A stretch of DNA of 7,264 bases from DAOTXK01 sp034435395. Its GTDB lineage: Bacteria; Chloroflexota; Anaerolineae; Aggregatilineales; Ch27. The notes beneath the pieces are model-generated. The model worked only from the letters and a program-made list of their open reading frames with translations, did not search any database and was not told the origin of the DNA. Made by a program: the position numbers and the translations under genes. Below are positions 1-5,984 of the stretch, piece after piece (position 1 is the first letter of the stretch; each line of letters opens with the position of its first letter). Where the stretch lies: NCBI GenBank assembly GCA_034435395.1, contig DAOTXK010000419.1, positions 1-7,264 on the forward strand. The letters run 5' to 3'.

Positions 1-2571
1 GCCCGCCGCGTTGTCCCCCGCCGCATCGCGCCAGTCCAGGCGGGCCTGGTAAACCCGCGATGGGGGGAGGTCCACCCGCCAGCCCCACACCAGGGCGATT
101 TCCTGCCCGGAGTCGGCTTCGACGGGCAGGCCATCGACGCCGAGCAGCGTCAGCTCGTCGTTGACCGCCTGGTTGATCAGGGGCGCGATGTCCGGCGCGG
201 CGGGGGCCGCGGGCCGGGCGACCGTGACCGGGCCAAGCGCGACCTTCACATCCATCGGGTTGCCCGCCGGGTTGATCACGGCCAGGGCGCGCCCCGTCTC
301 CGGCTGGTACAGCCCGGCCTCCACCATATACCTGCCGGGCGGCGTGCCGGGCGGAACCGCCAGGTCAAGCTGCTCCTGCACGTAGGTGCCCGGCAGCCAG
401 TGGCGGGTCGCCAGGTCGCCGGGCGTGAATGAGCCGTATTCCGCCACCACGTTCCCCGCTCCGTCGCGCAGGCGGACGATGCTCGAATAGTCCGCTTCAA
501 CCGGTTCGCCATCCAGCGCCCAGTAAAGGGCCAGTTCCCCCATCCCGCCGGAGGGGATGGTGTCAGGCAGGTCCGCGCCCAGCAGCACGATCTGATGGTC
601 GAAGCGGGCGGAAAGGGGCACTTCGGCCCCGACAATCGCGCCCCCCGCCAGTCGCTCCCGCTTGAGCGGCGTATCGACGTGGTCCAGGATCAGCGTCTTG
701 CCCAGGAAAACGGCGGCCCCGACCAGCGCCGCCAGGATCAGGAGCTGGCCCGGCGCGTCGTCAGCCCCCGGCTGGCGGTCGTCGGTGCGATCCCCGGCGG
801 CGGGAATTTTCTCCCCCAATCGCCAGCTGATGGTCAGCAGGGCGGCCAGCACCAGCCCCGCCCCCAGGCTGACGGCGACCGCCGCCCGCTGCACCGGCGT
901 TGGCTCCAGACGGATGTGCAGTTGATGCGCGCCCGCCGGGACTTCGACGCTGACCAGGCCCTGGGGCGGGCGCGGCGTGACCGGCAGAGGCTCGCCGTCC
1001 AGCGTCGCCGTCCAGCCGGGGACGTACAGCCAGTCGAAGACCAGTTCCGCCGGTTCGTCAGCCGTGAAGGTCAGCGTGGCCCCGGTGCCCCGCCACTCGG
1101 CGTCGCCGATGGTCACGCCGGGCGGCGGCTCCAGGCGTGGGATGACTTCGCTCCCGGCAAACCGCTCGCGCAGCCGATCGGGATCGAGCGGGGCCTGGTT
1201 CCAGGCGGGCAGGTACTCGCCGTATGACGAGGCGGCGACCTGCCCCGTGGCCCGTTCGTAGGCCAGAAAGTCGCCGATGTTCTCCGCCTGGAAGTCCGGC
1301 AGGTCGGGCCGGTAGAGCCAGGGGACCCCATAGGCCATCATCGCCGTCAGCGCCAGACCGATCCAGGTGAGCCGACCGGCCCCTGGCGGGAGCCGCCGGG
1401 CGGCCAGCGTCACGCCCGCCCCCGCCAGGATCGCCAGCAGCAGGCTGGCCTGCCCCAGCGTGCGCCAGGAGAACTGGCTGTAACTGAACAGGGGGAGGGT
1501 CCGCCAGGCCCAGGCAGACGCCTCCGTATTGAGGTAGATCAGCAGCATCACCAGGGCCGCGGCCAGGACGAGAAACGCCCGCTGGCGACGTTCCCCCGCC
1601 CGCCAGGCGAGCGCCAGCCCGATCAGGCCCAGGATCAGCGCCGGCCAGCCCAGTGTGATCGGCGTGGGGGCCTGCATCTGCGTGGGATCGGCGGTGCGCG
1701 GCAGGGCCAACAACTCGCCAGGCGTCAGCAGGTGGCTGGCCACATCGATATGCGGCAGGTTCTCGGCCACGTGATTGATGCGGACGGCCTCCACTTCCGC
1801 CAGAGCGGGCCACCAGAAGAAGGCCGTCAGGGCGGCGGCCAGCGCGCCCGCCGTCAGCATCAGGAGCAGGGTGCGAGTCCGCGCCGGGCTGCTCAGCCCC
1901 AGGAAGGCGCAGTAGAGGACCAGCAGCACCCCGCCGTGCAGGGTGATCACGTTGTGGATGGGGATGAAGGCCGCCAGCAGCAGGACGGCCAGCCCAAAAT
2001 CGCGCCGCCGACCATGGCCCGCCAGCCGCCAGAACGCCCACATGACCCAGGGCAGCAGGGCCAGCGCCGCCACTTCCGATGACGTGCCCCGCGTGACCGT
2101 GTCGAACAGCAGGTAGGGCGAGTAGACGTAAGCGACGGCGGCGGCGATCCCGCCCGTCGATCCCAGCCAGGCCCGACCCAGCTGGTAAACGCCCGCCGCG
2201 CCCACGAGCACCAGCCCGGCCATCCCCCACAGCCACGCCTCCAGGAAGCTCAGGCCCGACAGATGGAGCAGGCGCAGGGCGTGGTAGGTCAGCGGCGAGT
2301 AGAAGTTAAACAGTGGCGCGCCGTACCCGTAGGCGATGCCGGACGAATAGCGCGGCCAGAAGGGATCGTCATACCGCAGCGAATGATCGAGGATGACGAT
2401 GCGGTAGAGGTGCAGCGCCCCGTCGGCGGTCCAGGGCATCCGCCCGCGGGTGAATGGCTGGATCGCGGTCAGCGACAGCAGGACTAGCGCCAGGCCAACG
2501 AGCGCCCCCCGCCCCCAGGGCGACTGGAGCCACGGCGCGGCGGTCCTGAAGGGAATCGGTGTGTGGGCCAT
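1..2571 (-). CDS. PTPS-related / GT-C-like multi-pass membrane protein with C-terminal beta-sandwich modules (3' end cut off by window)
   Basis: One reading frame runs without a stop from ATG at 2571 to the window edge, giving 857 codons. The N-terminal part is polytopic: hydrophobic segments lie near residues 22-37, 113-130, 141-156, 166-182, 192-225, 233-254, 306-323, 331-346, 374-390 and 401-416. The first loop has an acidic TADGALHLYR stretch (Asp50), like the catalytic-loop Asp of GT-C glycosyltransferases, followed by FNFYSPLTYH (88-97) and SPYLLFDTVTRG (151-162), which resemble the '6-pyruvoyl-tetrahydropterin synthase-related' membrane family and YfhO. A soluble stretch (about 430-560) with VPGW and LDGEPL resembles the YfhO C-terminus. 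Further segments at 566-582 and 609-625 precede a beta-sandwich (about 660-785) and the start of a similar second one (about 805 on). It is probably a membrane glycosyltransferase or a protein of surface polysaccharide biology; substrate unknown. It lies 27 bp after the lipoprotein gene, so co-transcription is likely. The spacing from GAGG to ATG is long (15 nt); an in-frame TTG lies 7 codons upstream. Confidence 0.85.
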   Translation of the reverse strand, partial: MAHTPIPFRTAAPWLQSPWGRGALVGLALVLLSLTAIQPFTRGRMPWTADGALHLYRIVILDHSLRYDDPFWPRYSSGIAYGYGAPLFNFYSPLTYHALRLLHLSGLSFLEAWLWGMAGLVLVGAAGVYQLGRAWLGSTGGIAAAVAYVYSPYLLFDTVTRGTSSEVAALALLPWVMWAFWRLAGHGRRRDFGLAVLLLAAFIPIHNVITLHGGVLLVLYCAFLGLSSPARTRTLLLMLTAGALAAALTAFFWWPALAEVEAVRINHVAENLPHIDVASHLLTPGELLALPRTADPTQMQAPTPITLGWPALILGLIGLALAWRAGERRQRAFLVLAAALVMLLIYLNTEASAWAWRTLPLFSYSQFSWRTLGQASLLLAILAGAGVTLAARRLPPGAGRLTWIGLALTAMMAYGVPWLYRPDLPDFQAENIGDFLAYERATGQVAASSYGEYLPAWNQAPLDPDRLRERFAGSEVIPRLEPPPGVTIGDAEWRGTGATLTFTADEPAELVFDWLYVPGWTATLDGEPLPVTPRPPQGLVSVEVPAGAHQLHIRLEPTPVQRAAVAVSLGAGLVLAALLTISWRLGEKIPAAGDRTDDRQPGADDAPGQLLILAALVGAAVFLGKTLILDHVDTPLKRERLAGGAIVGAEVPLSARFDHQIVLLGADLPDTIPSGGMGELALYWALDGEPVEADYSSIVRLRDGAGNVVAEYGSFTPGDLATRHWLPGTYVQEQLDLAVPPGTPPGRYMVEAGLYQPETGRALAVINPAGNPMDVKVALGPVTVARPAAPAAPDIAPLINQAVNDELTLLGVDGLPVEADSGQEIALVWGWRVDLPPSRVYQARLDWRDAAGDNAAG

Positions 2572-2598
2572 GGGTGACCGATCGAACCTCAACGCTGT

Positions 2599-3597
2599 CT
2601 ACGGCGGCGCGAGGACGGTCCAGCTCTGGCCGTTGGGGTCAAGCCGCAGGACGCTACCATCGGCGCTGCGGAGGTAGATTGTATCGCCGCCCGGCTCGGC
2701 GTCCGTCTGGATCGCGCCTTCGTAGGCCGTTTCCGGGGCCACGCCCAGGCTCAGCCGGTTGCGCACCGGATCGCTGGCCCGCCAGATCAGGCCCAGGATG
2801 CGCGTCGGCTGGAAACGCTCCGGCGGCGGCACGAAGTTCTCATCCCGGTCCGGCGTCTCGCCTTCCACATAACGATTCTGGAAGGAGGTCCAGGCCGGGC
2901 TGAGGCCATCGGCAAACAGCACATACACGCGGTCCTCCGCCTCGACGTAGATCATCCGCCCGCCCTCAAAAACCTGCTCGATGTGGGGGCCTTCCACCAC
3001 CTCGCCCGCCGGGCAACTGGCCGGTTCCGGGGCGAAGAACCAGCGATGGGCGCACAGCAACGGCACGGCCAGCAATTGCTCGGCGTAAAACTGGCCGTTA
3101 TCCACCGTCAGCAGGAACTCCGCCGTGCCCCGATCGGCGCGGGCCGTCCGCACGGTCAGCGAGCCGCTCGGCCCGACGTTCCACAGCTGGTTACGCTGGC
3201 CCAGATCGTCCAGGCGGTAGATGGCCGCCCGATCCGCCCCCCGCACTGACCAGAACAGGGTCAGCGAATCGCCGGGGTAGACGTAAACCGGGTCAACGGT
3301 GAAATATTCGATGCGGGGCGCATTGGGATTGGGGCGCGGCGTCGGCGTCTCCAGCAACGGCGGCGGGGTGCGCGTCGGGCCGAGGATGGCCGTGGGACTG
3401 GGGACACCGGTCCCGGCGGGGCGCGGCGTCAGGGTGTCGGTGGCCGTGGGCAGGATCACCGGCGTGCTCGATGGCGAGGGAGCCACGCTGCCGGTCGGCG
3501 TGACCGGCGTGGGAATCACCGGGTCCAGGACGCCGCCGCAGGCCGTCAGCAGGAGGCAACCCGCCAGGAAAAAAACGCCTGTCACTCGCTTCACCAT
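2599..3597 (-). CDS. Exported lipoprotein with Pro/Thr linker, Ig-like domain and WFF/CP C-terminal domain
   Basis: The 332-aa product from ATG 3597 has a classical lipoprotein signal: MVKR, a hydrophobic core, then lipobox LTAC with the lipidated Cys at residue 20. Residues 24-94 form a Pro/Thr/Ser-rich low-complexity linker that would tether the domains away from the membrane. Residues 96-177 look like an Ig-like beta domain (FTVDPVYVYPGDSLTLFWSV), a pattern common in Chloroflexota surface proteins. Residues 182-297 form a conserved-looking region with a likely Cys182-Cys195 disulphide, HRWFFAPEP, FEGGRMIYVE, an IYVLF-like strand (VYVLFADG) and PPPERFQPTR, ending in an R..LG-type helix. The last 35 residues form a small beta tail with YLRSADGSVLRLD. 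No enzymatic motif is seen; its function is unknown, perhaps adhesive or a cell-envelope scaffold. The start is uncertain: ATG 3609 and ATG 3639 are in frame, but 3597 puts the charged n-region next to the hydrophobic core. It probably leads an operon with the downstream membrane protein. Confidence 0.87.
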   Translation of the reverse strand: MVKRVTGVFFLAGCLLLTACGGVLDPVIPTPVTPTGSVAPSPSSTPVILPTATDTLTPRPAGTGVPSPTAILGPTRTPPPLLETPTPRPNPNAPRIEYFTVDPVYVYPGDSLTLFWSVRGADRAAIYRLDDLGQRNQLWNVGPSGSLTVRTARADRGTAEFLLTVDNGQFYAEQLLAVPLLCAHRWFFAPEPASCPAGEVVEGPHIEQVFEGGRMIYVEAEDRVYVLFADGLSPAWTSFQNRYVEGETPDRDENFVPPPERFQPTRILGLIWRASDPVRNRLSLGVAPETAYEGAIQTDAEPGGDTIYLRSADGSVLRLDPNGQSWTVLAPP

Positions 3598-3670
3598 GCC
3601 CCTGAGCATACCTGAAGACCGACGGTAACCGCAAGCCATCAGCCCCTGATGAGGGCACAGACCCCCTCGC

Positions 3671-3699
3671 TTGACAAGCCCATAGCGCTGTGCTACATT
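3671..3699 (+). promoter_or_regulatory. Sigma70-type promoter for the Roadblock/V4R/response-regulator cassette
   Basis: A perfect -35 hexamer TTGACA (3671-3676) is followed by an exact 17-bp spacer and TACATT (3694-3699, four of six consensus bases), which is preceded by TG at 3691-3692, making an extended -10. Transcription would begin near 3706 and read toward the gene at 3907, leaving a leader of about 200 nt. Nothing comparable is seen before the next two plus-strand genes, so this is the likely promoter for all three. The match is clear by eye, but the start site is inferred. Confidence 0.72.
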
Positions 3700-3705
3700 A
3701 CCGCC

Positions 3706-3734
3706 AGGTTAATCTTTTCGCACGTCGATGTTAA
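3706..3734 (-). promoter_or_regulatory. Possible weak divergent promoter for the lipoprotein gene
   Basis: Read on the minus strand, TTAACA (3734-3729, five of six -35 bases) is followed by 17 bp and TAACCT (3711-3706, three of six -10 bases). Its start would fall near 3699, face to face with the rightward promoter, with a leader of about 100 nt to ATG 3597. The -10 is poor and other placements are possible, so this is only a candidate. Confidence 0.22.
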
Positions 3735-3735
3735 T
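3708..3735 (+). repeat. Pair of GTTAAT direct repeats just downstream of the promoter
   Basis: GTTAAT occurs at 3708-3713 and again at 3730-3735, a start-to-start distance of 22 bp, about two helical turns. They sit at roughly +2 and +24 of the predicted rightward transcript, in the most AT-rich patch of an otherwise GC-rich intergenic region. This position and phasing would suit an operator for a dimeric regulator. The unit is short, so chance is possible. Confidence 0.3.
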
Positions 3736-3758
3736 TGTTTGGCGCAGCGCCCCCGCCC

Positions 3759-3775
3759 GGACCGATGCCCGGTCC
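3759..3775 (+). promoter_or_regulatory. Leader stem-loop 1 (6-bp perfect stem)
   Basis: GGACCG (3759-3764) pairs perfectly with CGGTCC (3770-3775) around a 5-nt loop ATGCC. It falls about 55 nt into the predicted leader of the Roadblock gene. No T-run follows, so it is not an intrinsic terminator by itself. Confidence 0.45.
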
Positions 3776-3827
3776 AGCCGTCTGATGACGGGAGCGGCGC
3801 GCTGGCCAGGTCGCCTCGACACATGGG

Positions 3828-3863
3828 CCACCTTCGCTGGCGGTCGGCGGTCAGCGTGGGTGG
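3828..3863 (+). promoter_or_regulatory. Leader stem-loop 2 (two-part stem upstream of the Shine-Dalgarno)
   Basis: CCACC (3828-3832) pairs with GGTGG (3859-3863). After a short internal mismatch, CGCTGGC (3835-3841) pairs with GGTCAGCG-type sequence (3850-3856, one G-U) around an 8-nt loop. The hairpin ends 30 nt before the GAGGAGA Shine-Dalgarno at 3894-3900. It could modulate translation or mRNA stability of the cassette. No known riboswitch family is recognised. Confidence 0.4.
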
Positions 3864-3906
3864 TTGGGTGTCAGGGGTTCGCTGAGCGAGTTTGAGGAGA
3901 CCAACC

Positions 3907-4278
3907 TTGGGCAAAACACGCACGGAACAACTGGGGGAGCGTCTGCGAGACCTGCAGGCCGGCTCAGCAGACGTGGAAGCAGCGGCAGTCGTGAGCGTGG
4001 ACGGGCTGAGCATGGCCTCCTCGCTGCCCTCCAACATCGAGGAAGACCGCGTTTCTGCCATGTCCGCGGCGATGATTTCGCTGGGCGAGCGCATCGCCAG
4101 CGAACTGGGACGAGGACGACTGGAACAGGTTTATGTCAAAGGCCAGAACGGTTACGTCCTGCTGCAATCGGTGGGCGAAGAAGCCGTGCTGACGGTGCTG
4201 GCCCGCGAGCAGGCCAAGCTGGGCCTGATTTTCCTGGACATGAACCGCACCGTGACCGAGCTGGAAAAACTCGTCTAA
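3907..4278 (+). CDS. Roadblock/LC7-domain protein
   Basis: The 123-aa product is essentially a single Roadblock/LC7 fold. An N-terminal helix (residues about 5-17) leads into strand AAAVVSVDGLSMAS (about 25-38). A helix (about 45-67, with AAMISLGERIASEL) follows, then strands QVYVKGQNGYVLLQSV and AVLTVLARE, and a C-terminal helix LDMNRTVTELEKLV. Family members dimerise and act as regulators or scaffolds of Ras-like GTPases (for example MglB for MglA), but no GTPase gene lies in this window. The start is TTG 3907: GAGGAGA at 3894-3900 lies 6 nt upstream, whereas the earlier TTG at 3892 overlaps that Shine-Dalgarno. It is the first gene of the plus-strand trio, 48 bp before the V4R gene, and would be transcribed from the promoter at 3671-3699. 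The product is cytoplasmic, with no signal or membrane segment. Confidence 0.9.
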   Translation: MGKTRTEQLGERLRDLQAGSADVEAAAVVSVDGLSMASSLPSNIEEDRVSAMSAAMISLGERIASELGRGRLEQVYVKGQNGYVLLQSVGEEAVLTVLAREQAKLGLIFLDMNRTVTELEKLV

Positions 4279-4326
4279 GCGCGTGTCGACTGCCATCTCT
4301 GCGGCCGGGAAGTGAAGGAGGCTGGC

Positions 4327-4962
4327 GTGCCAATTGACAAGATGAGCGGCCTGTACTACCCGAACAAGATCGCCCGCATTTATATTGAAGCGATGGAAGA
4401 TGTGATGGGGGTCAACGGGTTAAACGCCGTGTTGAACCTGGCGGGCCTGGGCCGATACATCGGTAATTATCCAGCCGATAACCTCAACAAGGAATTTGAC
4501 TTCGCCGAATTTACCGCCCTGAACGCCGGGTTGGAAGAAATGTCCGGGCCGCGTGGCGGGCGTGGGCTGGCCCTCCGGGCCGGGCGGGCCTGTTTCAGCC
4601 AGGGGTTGAAGAATTTCGGGGCGCTGGCCGGGGTGGGAGACATGGCCTTCAAAGTGCTGCCCCTGCAAGCCAAAATGAAGATGGGCCTGCCGGCGATGGC
4701 CGCCATCTTCACCCAGTTCAGCGATCAGAAAAGTGACGTTGAGGAATACGACGATCACTTCCGATATTACATCCGCGAAAACAGCCCCGTCTGCTGGGGG
4801 CGCACCTCCGACAAGGCGCTGTGCCATGCCGCGGTGGGACTGCTGCAAGAGGGCCTGCGCTGGGTCAGCGGCGGGCACGAGTTCCGGGTGTACGAAAGCG
4901 AATGCATCGCCATGGGCGCGCCGGACTGCGTGTTCGTCATCTACAAGGAACCCATCGCCTGA
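4327..4962 (+). CDS. V4R (4-vinyl reductase) domain protein, likely zinc- and ligand-binding sensor
   Basis: The 211-aa cytoplasmic protein matches the V4R-type proteins seen in Chloroflexota and archaea. The N-terminal half (residues about 10-110) has GLYYPNKIARIY, LAGLGRYI and the Gly/Arg-rich GPRGGRGLALRAGRACF (74-90). The C-terminal half carries the V4R core: NSPVCWGR (152-159), Cys166, GGHEFRVYESEC and GAPDCVF. Cys166, Glu190, Cys193 and Cys201 fit the C...E-x2-C-x7-C zinc site known from V4R sensor domains of XylR/DmpR/MopR-type phenol regulators; Cys156 is an extra cysteine. The domain is also found in BchJ, but nothing here points to bacteriochlorophyll synthesis. The most likely role is sensing a small hydrophobic ligand and passing the state to a partner. 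The start is GTG 4327, with AAGGAGG at 4315-4321 and 5-nt spacing; the earlier in-frame GTG 4312 overlaps that Shine-Dalgarno. There is no output domain, so it presumably acts with its neighbours. Confidence 0.9.
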   Translation: MPIDKMSGLYYPNKIARIYIEAMEDVMGVNGLNAVLNLAGLGRYIGNYPADNLNKEFDFAEFTALNAGLEEMSGPRGGRGLALRAGRACFSQGLKNFGALAGVGDMAFKVLPLQAKMKMGLPAMAAIFTQFSDQKSDVEEYDDHFRYYIRENSPVCWGRTSDKALCHAAVGLLQEGLRWVSGGHEFRVYESECIAMGAPDCVFVIYKEPIA

Positions 4963-4987
4963 CGCCGGACAGGCCATCCCTCACCCC

Positions 4988-5018
4988 GCGCCGGTGCCGG
5001 GGGTTGGATCGCCGGCGC
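4988..5018 (+). promoter_or_regulatory. Intercistronic stem-loop between V4R and response-regulator genes
   Basis: GCGCCGG (4988-4994) pairs perfectly with CCGGCGC (5012-5018), seven G-C pairs around a 17-nt loop. It lies in the 81-bp gap, 13 nt before the AAGGGG Shine-Dalgarno (5032-5037) of the response-regulator gene. No T-tract follows, so it is more likely to protect or process the mRNA, or to lower expression of the distal gene, than to end transcription. In GC-rich DNA such stems can arise by chance. Confidence 0.35.
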
Positions 5019-5043
5019 TGGGCCGGACCTCAAGGGGCTGATA

Positions 5044-5934
5044 GTGGCCGACAAGCAGCGAATCCTGATCGTGGAAGATGACCTCGACCTGGCCGAAATG
5101 CTGAATGCCTACTTCCGGGTGCAGGGGTACGAGGTTCTGACGGCCGCCTGGGGCGAGGATGCGGTCCGCCTGGGTCGGGAGGAAAACCCCAACCTGATCG
5201 TGCTCGACATCCGCCTGCCCGATATCGACGGCTACGAGGTCTGCCGCCGCCTGCGCACCCACCACCGCACCCAGGACATCCCCATCATCTTCCTCACCGA
5301 AAAACGCGACCGCGTGGACAAGTTGCAAGGACTGGAACTGGGAGTGGTGGACTACATCACCAAACCCTTTGACATCCAGGAGCTTCGCCTGCGCGTGCGT
5401 AATGCCCTGCAACGCGTCGCCCAGCACCCCCTCATCAACCCGGTGACCAACATGGCCGAAGGGATGCTGGTCGATGAGCGGCTCAACAAGCTGCTCTACG
5501 AGGAAGGCTGGGGGCTGCTGTCCATCGGCATTGAAGGGCTGGACGGCTTCCGCGAACAGTACGGCTTCGTCGCCTCCGACGATGTCCTGCGCGCCGTCAG
5601 CCTGATGATGAACAACGCGGTGCGGGAAGTGGGGAGCGAGAGCGACTTCATCGGCCATCTGGGCCAGCACGACTTTGTCATCGTCTCCGGCAAAGATAGA
5701 GTCGCCGCCATCCGCGAACGGATCGAAGTCCGCATCCGCCAGTCCATGGAATATTTTTACCCCCTCCAGGATCGCGAGAAGGCCCGCCAGGCGATGGAAG
5801 CCAACAGCCTGCAACTGGTCATCGGCGTCATCCAGGACTCCGACGGCCCGTTCGACAGCCTCGACGCGCTCAAAGAAGCCATCACCAAGGCCCGGCAACC
5901 GGGATCACCCGCTGCGACTCAGCTTTCCCAGTGA
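5044..5934 (+). CDS. Response regulator: REC domain plus degenerate GGDEF-like domain
   Basis: The 296-aa protein begins with a complete receiver domain (residues 5-122): acidic pocket Asp12/Asp13, phospho-acceptor Asp55 in VLDIRLPDIDG, Thr85 and Lys107 in ITKPFD. Phosphorylation by a histidine kinase is therefore expected, though none lies in the window. Residues about 130-290 follow the length and order of a GGDEF domain but have lost its catalytic residues. The signature position reads GQHDF (207-211), the preceding Arg is His205, and the metal-site DxD is G162-I-E164. The usual ND is R170-E171, and the inhibitory-site RxxD is SESD (198-201). The late strand (LVIGVI) and final helix (AITKARQPG) are kept. 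It is very likely inactive as a diguanylate cyclase and may work as a binding or dimerisation module. The start is GTG 5044 with AAGGGG 6 nt upstream. It is the third gene of the trio, with a convergent gene 49 bp beyond its stop. Confidence 0.9.
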   Translation: MADKQRILIVEDDLDLAEMLNAYFRVQGYEVLTAAWGEDAVRLGREENPNLIVLDIRLPDIDGYEVCRRLRTHHRTQDIPIIFLTEKRDRVDKLQGLELGVVDYITKPFDIQELRLRVRNALQRVAQHPLINPVTNMAEGMLVDERLNKLLYEEGWGLLSIGIEGLDGFREQYGFVASDDVLRAVSLMMNNAVREVGSESDFIGHLGQHDFVIVSGKDRVAAIRERIEVRIRQSMEYFYPLQDREKARQAMEANSLQLVIGVIQDSDGPFDSLDALKEAITKARQPGSPAATQLSQ

Positions 5935-5938
5935 ATCT

Positions 5939-5953
5939 GGCCCGCAGCGGGTC
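5939..5953. terminator. Short hairpin between convergent genes (candidate terminator element)
   Basis: GGCCCG (5939-5944) pairs with CGGGTC (5948-5953, one G-U) around a CAG loop, 4 nt after the response-regulator stop. There is no T-run on either strand, so it is not a canonical intrinsic terminator. Its place between two convergent stops is the main reason to list it. Confidence 0.3.
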
Positions 5954-5961
5954 GGGCGTGT

Positions 5962-5984
5962 CCCCAGCGCCCCGCCCCCTCCCC
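5962..5984 (-). other. Putative G-quadruplex motif at the 3' end of the propeller gene
   Basis: On the minus strand there are four uninterrupted G tracts of 4, 5, 4 and 4 bases (5984-5981, 5979-5975, 5973-5970, 5965-5962), separated by loops of 1, 1 and 4 nt. This fits the standard G4 pattern with unusually long tracts and short loops. The first tract starts with the G of the propeller TAG stop codon (5986-5984), so the element would be transcribed directly at the end of that mRNA. The plus strand is correspondingly C-rich (i-motif type) and faces the end of the response-regulator transcript. The motif is read directly; folding and function are inferred. Confidence 0.6.

Noticed and set aside
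202..232. Possible plus-strand G-quadruplex
   Set aside because: It needs an 11-nt loop and only three-base tracts; such patterns are expected by chance in GC-rich coding DNA.
595..1261. Plus-strand open frames across the membrane-protein region
   Set aside because: Their products are Arg/Gln/Pro-rich and mirror the opposite-strand codons; no Shine-Dalgarno or domain is apparent.
1058..2236. 392-codon minus-strand frame inside the membrane-protein gene
   Set aside because: Its translation is Arg/Gly/Ala/Pro-rich low complexity without membrane segments. The overlapping frame 1-2571 gives a coherent polytopic protein with family motifs and no stops.
3802..3809. CTGGCCAG palindrome in the leader
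   Set aside because: An 8-bp palindrome with no loop and no second copy nearby is not informative on its own.
3649..3885. 78-codon plus-strand frame across the promoter and leader
   Set aside because: Its ATG lies upstream of the predicted transcription start, it lacks a Shine-Dalgarno, and the product has no recognisable feature.
4420..4977. 185-codon frame antisense to the V4R gene
   Set aside because: It is a shadow of the V4R protein; no start signal or domain pattern was seen.
4981..5898. 305-codon open frame antisense to the response regulator
   Set aside because: The sense strand encodes an unmistakable receiver domain with good Shine-Dalgarno. The antisense product has no recognisable domain and a composition expected from GC-rich shadow coding.
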